From JAQBDA01 sp963709875 (GTDB lineage Bacteria; Chloroflexota; Anaerolineae; Anaerolineales; UBA4823): a stretch of DNA of 64,000 nt. Positions within the stretch are counted from its first letter, which is position 1. The number at the start of each line of letters is the position of its first letter. The notes below the pieces were generated by a model. The model had not been told where the DNA came from. It saw nothing but the letters and a program-made list of their open reading frames with translations, and ran no database searches. Shown here piece by piece: positions 1-6,052 of this stretch. Location of the stretch: positions 310,001 to 374,000 of the forward strand of contig CAVPYB010000014.1 of NCBI GenBank assembly GCA_963709875.1, written 5' to 3'. Made by a program: the position numbers and the translations under genes.

Positions 1-659
1 GTGTTCGCTGCGCCTGCCTGCACAGATTGCTGGCTGGAGATGTCGAATCCCATACTGCCCAGCATGCGCTCGGTATGGTCTCGGGAGGGACCCGGCTCGC
101 GCAGTGTGGTCGCCCCATCAGCTGCCAGGCCCGCCAGCAGCAGGCAGGTTTTGACCTGCGCGCTGGCGACGTGCAGGCTGTGGTCGATCCCGCGCAGCGG
201 GGAAATTTGCCGTCTCAATACCAGGGGCGCACAGCCATCCCGGCTGCTTATGTCCACTCCCATCTGCTTCAGGGGGTCGACGATCCTCCGCATCGGACGC
301 CGGCGCAGGCCTACAGAGCCATCCAGCACCGCCGGTACTCCGGCTGCCGCCAACCCTCCTGCCAGCAAGCGCAGCGTGGTGGCTGAGTTGCCGCAATCGA
401 TCTGAGCGGAGGGCTCTCGCAGCCCTCGGGCGCCCGCACTGCTCATCTCCAGTGTGGTGCCCTGCAGCTTCCAGGCCACCCCCAGGGTAGATAATGCATC
501 CAGCATGGCTCTGGTCACGCCGGACACCAGGAAGTTCGTGATCCGGCTCTCTCCGGTCGCCAGACCGGCCAGCAGTGCTGCCCGGTGAGAGAGCGACTTA
601 TCGCCTGGCAGGTGGGCTTCGCCTCTCAGGGACGCGCCGGGTGTGACGGTCAAGATCAC
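1..659 (-). CDS. aroA: 3-phosphoshikimate 1-carboxyvinyltransferase (EPSP synthase), 3' end cut by window
   Basis: Transfers the enolpyruvyl group of PEP to shikimate-3-phosphate, the sixth step of the shikimate pathway. About 219 codons are visible and the rest lies beyond base 1. The N-terminal substrate motif GDKSLSHRA is at residues 19-27, the GNSATTLRLL motif is at 90-99, and an RRRPM segment follows, as in EPSP synthases. I chose the GTG at 659 because it overlaps the tyrA stop as GTGA, which suggests translational coupling. It is the last visible gene of the aroH-aroF-tyrA-aroA operon. The residue matching E. coli Gly96 is Ala93, as in the glyphosate-insensitive CP4 enzyme; that comparison is from memory. 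Confidence 0.93.
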   Translation of the reverse strand, partial: MILTVTPGASLRGEAHLPGDKSLSHRAALLAGLATGESRITNFLVSGVTRAMLDALSTLGVAWKLQGTTLEMSSAGARGLREPSAQIDCGNSATTLRLLAGGLAAAGVPAVLDGSVGLRRRPMRRIVDPLKQMGVDISSRDGCAPLVLRRQISPLRGIDHSLHVASAQVKTCLLLAGLAADGATTLREPGPSRDHTERMLGSMGFDISSQQSVQAGAAN

Positions 660-1534
660 GATCGCTCCTCGTTTATGAGCAACTCTCGCGCACCTGCGGC
701 CTGGTTCAGGATGCCTATTAGGTCAGCTTCATCCAGATCTCGCAGCCGGGCTTCCAGGATATCCAGTTGTTCTCGAAACCGGCCCAGCGCTATTTGAATA
801 TTCTCTCTATTAGTTTGTAGGATATCCGCCATCATGGCGGACGAGCTGGAGGCCAGCCGGGTGGTGCTGCGGAAACCCGGACCGACCAGGGGAGCCGTCT
901 CGGGAGGAGTGGCCAGCGCCAGGGCGGCTGCCAGCAGGTAGGGCAGGTGGCTGGTGGCAGCCGCCCAGCGGTCGTGCGTTGGGGCATCCAGCCACAGGTG
1001 ATGGGCGCCTACTGCACCCACCAGCTGAAGAGCCAGGCTGCGGGCGGCAGGGGATGTGCGTTCCAGGGGGGTCAGAGAGAACACCGTATCGCGGAAGAGG
1101 CCTGCATCGGCGTGTTCCAATCCGGCGCGCTCCTTGCCGCACATGGGGTGCCCGCCCAGCGGGTCGAACCCGTCCGGCAGCCCTTCATACGCCTCGCAGA
1201 TCGCTGTCTTTGTGGAGCCCAGGTCGATGACGGTGACTTTGTGACCCTCAGGGCCGTCCGGGAGCATGGCTGGCAGCCGGTCGATGAGAGCTAATATTGC
1301 TCGCACCGGCGCTGCCAGGACGACCAAGTCGGCATGCTGCAGGATCTCGGCCGGGTCGGATACAACCTGGTCGACAATGCTCATCTGGCGTGCGAACTGG
1401 CGTGTGTCCTCATCCGGGTCGGCAGCCAGCAGCGCCCGGCAGCGACCACGCAGCCCCAGCGCAAGCGAGCCGCCCATCAATCCGAGGCCGACGATGGCTA
1501 CCCGGCTGTCAGCTAACGTTGCAGCCAGGGTCAT
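656..1534 (-). CDS. tyrA: prephenate dehydrogenase
   Basis: Oxidatively decarboxylates prephenate to 4-hydroxyphenylpyruvate, the committed step to tyrosine. The protein has 292 residues. A Rossmann motif (VGLGLMGGS) lies near residue 16, with an Asp after strand 2 (AADPDED) that favours NAD. The family signature GGHPMCGKE and a conserved SHLPYLLA helix are present. There is no ACT domain and no fused chorismate mutase, so this is a monofunctional enzyme. Its ATG overlaps the stop of the upstream DAHP synthase gene by four bases (ATGA), and its own stop overlaps the aroA start, so the three genes are tightly coupled. Confidence 0.95.
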   Translation of the reverse strand: MTLAATLADSRVAIVGLGLMGGSLALGLRGRCRALLAADPDEDTRQFARQMSIVDQVVSDPAEILQHADLVVLAAPVRAILALIDRLPAMLPDGPEGHKVTVIDLGSTKTAICEAYEGLPDGFDPLGGHPMCGKERAGLEHADAGLFRDTVFSLTPLERTSPAARSLALQLVGAVGAHHLWLDAPTHDRWAAATSHLPYLLAAALALATPPETAPLVGPGFRSTTRLASSSSAMMADILQTNRENIQIALGRFREQLDILEARLRDLDEADLIGILNQAAGARELLINEERS

Positions 1535-2583
1535 CTTCCCTGTGCGACCGGCTGTGCCTGCAGGGCAGGTGCGACCGAGCGCCCAATGGCCTGTGCAATC
1601 GCCTGCACCTGGGATACAAGACTGGCGAAGCGCTCCGGCTTCAGCGATTGACCACCATCAGAGTACGCCTCCGCCGGGTGCGGGTGGACTTCGACGATCA
1701 GGCCATCTGCCCCTGCGGCGATCCCGGCCCGGGCGATGGCCGTGACGTATTCCCAGTTGCCGATGCTGTGGCTGGGATCGAGGATCACCGGCAGGTGGGT
1801 GAGCGATTTGAGCACCGGAATGGCATTGATATCGGTGGTGTTGCGGGTGGCGTTCTCGAAGGTGCGGATGCCGCGCTCGCACAGGATCACCCGCTGGTTG
1901 CCGTGCGAAAGCACGTATTCGGCAGCCATCAGCAGCTCCTCCATGGTAGCCGACATGCCGCGTTTGATCAGCACCGGGTGCTGGCTCTCACCCGCCATGT
2001 GCAGCAGGGAATAGTTCTGCATATTGCGCGCTCCAATCTGCAGCACATCGGCATACTTTGCCACCAGGGGCACCTGGTCGGGTGACATGACCTCGGTGAT
2101 GACCGGCATCCCAGTGACCTGGCGCGCCTCGGCTAAGATCTGCAGACCATCTTCGCCCAATCCCTGGAAAGAATAGGGTGAGGTGCGTGGCTTGAAGGCA
2201 CCCCCGCGCAGGGCGTGCGCTCCGGCCTCGCGCACCGCATGGGCGGTCTCTAATAGCTGCTGGCGGCTCTCCACCGCGCATGGACCGGCGATGATCACGA
2301 TGGGAGAGCCGCCGATGCTCATCCCGTCGATGGGGAAGATAGAGTCCTGCGGGCTGAACTCGCGCGAAGCCAGCTTGAAGGGGCGGGAGATCGGCACAAT
2401 ACGGTCCACGCCGGGCAGGTACATGAACTGGTCCTTGTCCACCGGTCGCCCATCGCCGATCGCGCCGATCACGGTGCGCTCGACGCCGCGCGACAGGTGG
2501 GCGTGCAAACCGTTGGTCTCGACGATGCTGACGATGTCGGCGATCTGTTCATCGGTAGCGTTGCTGCGCATGATGATCATCAT
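1531..2583 (-). CDS. aroF: 3-deoxy-7-phosphoheptulonate synthase, type I-beta with N-terminal regulatory domain
   Basis: Condenses PEP and erythrose-4-phosphate, the entry reaction of the shikimate pathway. The protein has 350 residues. Residues 1-70 form a ferredoxin-like domain of the kind that binds Tyr or Phe for feedback control in the Thermotoga enzyme (family knowledge). The TIM barrel follows, with GPCAVES at 100-106, RGGAFKPRTSPYSFQG at 126-141, LIKRGMSATMEE, and DPSHSIGNWEY near the C-terminus. The start could be either of two adjacent ATGs. It lies 28 bases after aroH. With the leader attenuator upstream, the pathway appears to be controlled both at the enzyme and at transcription. 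Confidence 0.95.
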   Translation of the reverse strand: MMIIMRSNATDEQIADIVSIVETNGLHAHLSRGVERTVIGAIGDGRPVDKDQFMYLPGVDRIVPISRPFKLASREFSPQDSIFPIDGMSIGGSPIVIIAGPCAVESRQQLLETAHAVREAGAHALRGGAFKPRTSPYSFQGLGEDGLQILAEARQVTGMPVITEVMSPDQVPLVAKYADVLQIGARNMQNYSLLHMAGESQHPVLIKRGMSATMEELLMAAEYVLSHGNQRVILCERGIRTFENATRNTTDINAIPVLKSLTHLPVILDPSHSIGNWEYVTAIARAGIAAGADGLIVEVHPHPAEAYSDGGQSLKPERFASLVSQVQAIAQAIGRSVAPALQAQPVAQGR

Positions 2584-2611
2584 TGCTTACTCCTCCTAAC
2601 AATAGTTCAGT

Positions 2612-2986
2612 TTATCCGCCCGCCGCAGTCAGGTCGGGGCGCAGGGCGGCGGCCGCGCCCAGGTAGACATGCTGGATGGCGGATTGCGGTAGATCGGTAT
2701 TCCAATGCAGTAAGACACGGATGCAGCGCGGCAGCCCGCCGGGGACGGGGATCTCGCGAGCGCAGACCATGGGTACGTCCACCCAACCCAGCTCGCGGGC
2801 AGCCGCGGCAGGATAAGCAGCGCTCAGGTCCTCGGTCACAGTGAACAGAGCGCTGGCCAGGTCCAGAACGTTCATCTGCGGGTTGGATTTGAGGATCGCC
2901 CGCAGCAGCCCAAGCGTGGCTCGATTTATGGCTTCAGGCTGGTCGGCCTCGGCGGTTGTAGCTCCGCGGATACCACGTACTGGCAT
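2612..2986 (-). CDS. aroH: chorismate mutase, AroH (monofunctional trimeric) type
   Basis: Rearranges chorismate to prephenate, the branch point to Phe and Tyr. The protein has 124 residues, the usual AroH length. RGIRGATT stands at residues 4-11 and includes the Arg matching Arg7 of the Bacillus enzyme. A CAREI stretch carries the Glu, RCIRVL carries the Arg, and HVYL carries the Tyr expected in the active site. A strong AGGAGG site lies four bases before the ATG at 2986. This is the first structural gene of the aromatic operon and is separated from the leader peptide stop by the attenuator hairpin. Confidence 0.95.
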   Translation of the reverse strand: MPVRGIRGATTAEADQPEAINRATLGLLRAILKSNPQMNVLDLASALFTVTEDLSAAYPAAAARELGWVDVPMVCAREIPVPGGLPRCIRVLLHWNTDLPQSAIQHVYLGAAAALRPDLTAAGG

Positions 2987-3000
2987 GCTTCCTCCTGCTT

Positions 3001-3037
3001 GACAAACAAAAAATGCGAGGCCGTTAGCCTCGCATTT
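3001..3037 (-). terminator. intrinsic terminator in the aroH leader (attenuator)
   Basis: On the minus strand the arms AAATGCGAGG (3037-3028) and CCTCGCATTT (3020-3011) form a perfect 10-bp stem, closed by one more C-G pair over a 5-base loop. The run TTTTTTGTTTG follows at once. It lies upstream of the first structural gene and downstream of the leader peptide stop, so it terminates within the leader rather than at the end of a gene. Its loop and the top of its stem (3020-3028) are complementary to part of the leader peptide coding region. Confidence 0.9.
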
Positions 3038-3083
3038 GAGTAGGATTTCCTTGTACTAATCCCGCTTAAGCACCGCCAACGGC
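3020..3083 (-). promoter_or_regulatory. antiterminator pairing of the aromatic attenuator
   Basis: On the minus strand GCCGTTGGC (3083-3075) can pair with GCTAACGGC (3028-3020) over nine positions with one G-U pair. The second segment forms the loop and upper stem of the terminator, so the two structures exclude each other. A further possible hairpin joins bases around the Gly17-Tyr18-Arg19 codons to CGGTGC near codons 26-27; it would mask the first arm when nothing is translated. The pairings are read directly from the sequence. The regulatory logic is inferred from known leader-peptide attenuators. Confidence 0.75.
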
Positions 3084-3149
3084 ATCCGTGATCCGGTAGC
3101 CGTAAAAATAATAGCGAGCAAAAGCGAATGTTGAGTCAGGATTGATCAT
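3066..3149 (-). CDS. Phe/Tyr-rich leader peptide of the aromatic operon
   Basis: An ATG-to-TAA frame of 27 codons that ends 29 bases before the attenuator hairpin. Residues 8-18 read FAFARYYFYGY, so seven of eleven are Phe or Tyr (codons TTC, TTT, TAT, TAT, TTT, TAC, TAC), with no Trp. This is the layout of amino-acid operon leader peptides such as pheL, but I do not recognise this particular peptide. The coding strand just before the stop (GCCGTTGGC, 3083-3075) is one arm of a proposed antiterminator. A ribosome stalled on the aromatic codons would leave that arm free; one that reaches the stop would cover it. No strong ribosome-binding site is seen, only AAGGAA about 15 bases upstream. Confidence 0.85.
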   Translation of the reverse strand: MINPDSTFAFARYYFYGYRITDAVGGA

Positions 3150-3179
3150 TTGTGGAACTCTTATTCCTTAATGGCCTGG

Positions 3180-3208
3180 ATTGTACTCGGGGTCAGGAGA
3201 ACTGTCAA
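3180..3208 (-). promoter_or_regulatory. sigma70-type promoter of the aromatic operon
   Basis: On the minus strand TTGACA (3208-3203) and TACAAT (3185-3180) are separated by exactly 17 bases. Transcription would start near 3173, giving about 24 bases before the leader peptide ATG at 3149. It is the only consensus promoter upstream of aroH. Confidence 0.88.
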
Positions 3209-3272
3209 GCGGAAGATTATACTGTGTTAGCTCAACCACTGGTACTTATCACAAGCCTCCAATGTGAACATC

Positions 3273-3593
3273 TTAGGGAGCGGAATAACCGACTACTTGC
3301 AATCTATGCGGTTGTATGTATTCACAAAGTTCCCGGATCTCTGCCATGATCCCTTGAAATTCGGCGCTTGCTAACAATTCATCCGTTTTCTCAGGCACGC
3401 CTGACCAGGCAAAAGATATGAACTTATGCGGATTCTCAAGATCTTGAAGCAGCAAAGCCTCTCCATCCCACTCACCCGGGTTATTCTCAACCAACCAATT
3501 GGCAGATGAAAGCCATGCTGTTATGAATTCTTCCACCATTCCTTGTTTAACCATCCATATACCCGACCTGTATATCTGACCAATTTTCTTCAT
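3273..3593 (-). CDS. small ABM-fold (antibiotic biosynthesis monooxygenase-like) protein
   Basis: A 106-residue protein rich in aromatic residues, with a pattern like the dimeric alpha-beta barrel (ABM) fold: an N-terminal strand (GQIYRSGIWMV), a helix ending EEFITAWLSSANWLVEN, and strands around ALLLQDLENPHKFISFAWS. No catalytic function can be assigned. GAGG precedes the ATG at 3593 by four bases. It follows an SRPBCC-domain gene and a second ABM-like gene on the same strand, probably as one unit. The divergent aromatic promoter side begins about 60 bases downstream of its stop. Confidence 0.65.
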   Translation of the reverse strand: MKKIGQIYRSGIWMVKQGMVEEFITAWLSSANWLVENNPGEWDGEALLLQDLENPHKFISFAWSGVPEKTDELLASAEFQGIMAEIRELCEYIQPHRLQVVGYSAP

Positions 3594-3695
3594 AGATCCT
3601 CATTCCATTTTCGTCTGATAAGTAGCCCTCCAGATCTCTTCCGTGGAATTGTTCTACCTGTCGATCTGGCGTCTCCCAATAGCATTAAGTGTTCT

Positions 3696-4127
3696 CTAGA
3701 CTTCCAACTCGATGAGCTGCTTGCGGATATTTCCGGTCTCCTCCAGCCGGCTCATGAGGAAACTCTTATCCATGGACTCGTCCATCTGAGGAAGATCGAT
3801 GTACAGCGTAACGACAGTGCGATCATCTCCTTCAGGCTCGAATGTGATCCGTCCCAGCATTTCAACCGGGCCATCGTGGATGACCGTGCTGAAGGCCTTG
3901 TTGGGTTCGTACTCCACAACCTCCATCCGCCCTTCGACGGGAGAGCCACTGCGTCGGTTGCGCCTGTGTATTACCGTGCCAACCCCAATTGGGCTGTCCA
4001 ATTCGAGCCACAGCTCGATGTCCGAATCCCAGCGAGGGTGGTTGCGGACATGCTCATCGACCATGAAGTGGAACACTTTTTCCACCGGTCGGTCGATCAC
4101 CTGCGAATAATGGATTTGCACTGCCAA
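3696..4127 (-). CDS. SRPBCC (START/polyketide cyclase-like) family protein
   Basis: A protein of about 143 residues with the SRPBCC pattern: an N-terminal strand (VQIHYSQVIDRPVEKVF), then HFMVDEHVRNHPRWD, central strands GTVIHRRNRR and GRMEVVEYEPNKAF, and a C-terminal helix. It would form a hydrophobic ligand cavity; the ligand is unknown. I chose a TTG start at 4127 because GAGAGGAG lies seven to eight bases upstream, whereas the longer frame starting at 4178 has no such site and a basic, unstructured extension. It lies between two ABM-fold genes on the same strand. Confidence 0.75.
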   Translation of the reverse strand: MAVQIHYSQVIDRPVEKVFHFMVDEHVRNHPRWDSDIELWLELDSPIGVGTVIHRRNRRSGSPVEGRMEVVEYEPNKAFSTVIHDGPVEMLGRITFEPEGDDRTVVTLYIDLPQMDESMDKSFLMSRLEETGNIRKQLIELEV

Positions 4128-4179
4128 AAAATATCTCCTCTCGCGAAGTTGGTGGGAGCAGCGCCGCTCAGGGCTCAAG

Positions 4180-4554
4180 CTATCGAATGAACCCGCCGAT
4201 ATACCGGGGATTCACGCTCACCGAAATCCCTGACCCTGCGATCTCTTTCAAGAGCTGTAAGGCGGTGGAGCTGGGTGTGCCATAGATCTCGATGCTAACC
4301 GGTTCAATGAACTCGTATGCTCTCTTCGACCGGTCACTGGCTCCTTGCAGGTGGATGTCCATAGCATCTGCATCTGGGAAGAGGCGGACAATTGTGACTT
4401 CGCTCGTGACTTCGTTCTCGTAAGCAAGCTGAACGAGCGTGCCCGGCTTATTAGCGACGATCGGCGGGATGCTGGTTCGATAGTGGACTCTGAACTCGTC
4501 GATCTTGCCTTCTATTATCCTATTGCGGCTGATGAATACGATTGGGTCGGTCAT
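4180..4554 (-). CDS. ABM-fold / quinol monooxygenase-like protein
   Basis: A protein of about 124 residues beginning MTDPIVFISRNRI and containing a HYRTSIPPIVANKPG helix and strand pattern like ABM-domain proteins. An acidic TIVRLFPDADAMDIH segment resembles the second strand and helix of the fold. GAGG lies five bases before the ATG at 4554. It is the first gene of a three-gene minus-strand cluster with the SRPBCC and second ABM-like genes. Upstream, TGTCA at 4595-4599 and TGACA at 4610-4614 form a small inverted repeat that could be an operator. Function unknown. Confidence 0.65.
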   Translation of the reverse strand: MTDPIVFISRNRIIEGKIDEFRVHYRTSIPPIVANKPGTLVQLAYENEVTSEVTIVRLFPDADAMDIHLQGASDRSKRAYEFIEPVSIEIYGTPSSTALQLLKEIAGSGISVSVNPRYIGGFIR

Positions 4555-4699
4555 CTGCACCTCATTGCCTACCAGGGTCAGCAGATCACACTTTTGTCAT
4601 ATTTGATTGTGACAGGCGGCAGTGAATTGATTTGTTTGATTAAATAAATCTGAATAATGTTATCAGACAATAATAGTCCAATTACAGGATTGTGTCAAA

Positions 4700-5585
4700 T
4701 TATGGAAGCTGCGAAAGAACGATCAGCGGGTCTACCAGCTGGAAGTGTCCGCTGGTGCGCCACATGCAGTAGGCGGACATCTCCTCCACTGTGGCGCGAG
4801 TTTCATAATGCGCCATGCCAGGGAAGCTCGCCCCGGACGAGCCCAGCCGGGCTTCCAGGTGCAGGTGCGGGTTGAGGGCGTTGCCGCTGCTGCCGATAGC
4901 TCCTACCTTTTGTCCGCAGGTCAGCATTTCTCCAACCTGCAGCAGCGGCGCTTCCCGCATATCCGCGTAGAGCAGGTAGAGCGACTGCCCGTTAGAGTCC
5001 CGGGAGGACCCGGAGATAGTTCGGGGCAGGTCAGGGCCGCCCTGCGCTGTGGGGTTGGCGCGGGGGTAGGGAGGCTTGTTGACACCTCCGCAGGAAGGTC
5101 ACCAATCCGGGTTTCGACCATCACCGCGTTGCCATACGGAAAGCGATCTGCAATTACTACAACCACCTTTCCGGGGAGGACCGCGTCCACCTGCCTGCCT
5201 GGGATGGCGATGCGCTGCGTACCGTACAGCTCGGCGAAATCGACCCCCTGGTGCGGGTCATCCGAACCGGGCTGTGGTGGAGCAAAGGGGTTGACGATCA
5301 TTTCCTGGAGCTGGCTCAATGGTATTTCCGCCAGTGGTGAACACACCTCTATTGTTGGCGTGGGTGGCGGGAGAGGGTGCTCCTCGTTTCAGTTGCAGAA
5401 GGAATTGGTTCTGAGCGGGTAGGCGGCGGCGTGCTGACCCCAGCCTGGGGTGCTGCCTCTGTGCGAGCTGGTACGGCAGTGCCGGGCATTGAGGTTGGGC
5501 TGGCGGGGGTCGCTCCCGCCGCGCTGCATGCCGTGATCAGCGACATATATACCAGCACGAACAACAAACTCGAACGCAGCTTCAT
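4700..5585 (-). CDS. M23 family metallopeptidase lipoprotein, frameshifted
   Basis: A predicted envelope lipoprotein with a LytM/M23 zinc peptidase domain that would cut peptidoglycan cross-bridges or act as an amidase activator. The N-terminus (start 5585) has a signal peptide ending LITAC, then a Pro/Thr-rich linker. The middle frame contains PGSDDPHQGVDF (first metal His/Asp). The last frame contains LYADMREAP and NPHLHLEARLG (HxH motif). These three parts lie in different frames, with shifts near 5360-5380 and 5060-5100. All key motifs survive, so sequencing indels are more likely than decay. A TATAAT six bases before the ATG suggests a leaderless transcript. Confidence 0.8.
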
Positions 5586-5591
5586 GGGATA

Positions 5592-5597
5592 ATTATA
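5592..5597 (-). promoter_or_regulatory. -10 element adjacent to the M23 lipoprotein start
   Basis: TATAAT on the minus strand ends six bases before the ATG at 5585, leaving almost no 5' untranslated region. The divergent GNAT gene starts at 5601, so only 15 bases separate the two start codons. No good -35 hexamer is seen. Confidence 0.5.
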
Positions 5598-5600
5598 CGC

Positions 5601-6038
5601 ATGTACCAGCTGCGACCGGCAACGGAGAAGGACGCCGCCGATATCCGCGCATTGATCCGCCTGGTGGGGATCAACCCGATGAGCCTGGACTGGCGGCGCT
5701 TCCTGGTGGCAGTCTTGCAAGATGGGAGTCTGGTCGGCTGCGGGCAGATCAAGCCGCACGGGGATGGCTCCAACGAGCTGGCGTCGATCGCCGTCCACCC
5801 GACCTGGCAGCACCAAGGGATAGCAGCGGCGATCATCCAATCCTTGCTTAACGACCGGCAGGGAGAGCTGTACCTGACCTGCCGGGCTGGTTTGGGACCC
5901 TTTTACGAAAAATTTGGATTCCGCATCGCAACGGGGGATGAGCTGTACCCCTATTACAAACGCCTCACCCATCTGGTTGGAATATTGGGCAAGATGAGGC
6001 TGATGGGTGAGGGGCTGCTGGTGATGAAAAGGGATTGA
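5601..6038 (+). CDS. GNAT family N-acetyltransferase
   Basis: A 145-residue acetyltransferase of the GNAT fold. It begins with a typical first strand (YQLRPATEKDAADIRAL). The acetyl-CoA loop reads HPTWQHQGIAAAII, matching the R/Q-x-x-G-x-G/A pattern, and a late strand GPFYEKFGFR is the usual motif B. The substrate cannot be predicted. It is divergent from the M23 lipoprotein gene with only 15 bases between them, and converges on the GMC oxidoreductase gene. Confidence 0.88.
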   Translation: MYQLRPATEKDAADIRALIRLVGINPMSLDWRRFLVAVLQDGSLVGCGQIKPHGDGSNELASIAVHPTWQHQGIAAAIIQSLLNDRQGELYLTCRAGLGPFYEKFGFRIATGDELYPYYKRLTHLVGILGKMRLMGEGLLVMKRD

Positions 6039-6052
6039 CAGGGGCGGTCCAG

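Noticed and set aside
4595..4614. TGTCA-N10-TGACA inverted repeat as a defined operator
   Set aside because: Short arms in an AT-rich stretch occur often by chance; kept only as a remark under the adjacent gene.
5060..5380. Programmed frameshifting in the M23 lipoprotein gene
   Set aside because: No slippery heptamer with a following structure was found, and similar indels occur in many unrelated genes, so sequencing error is simpler.
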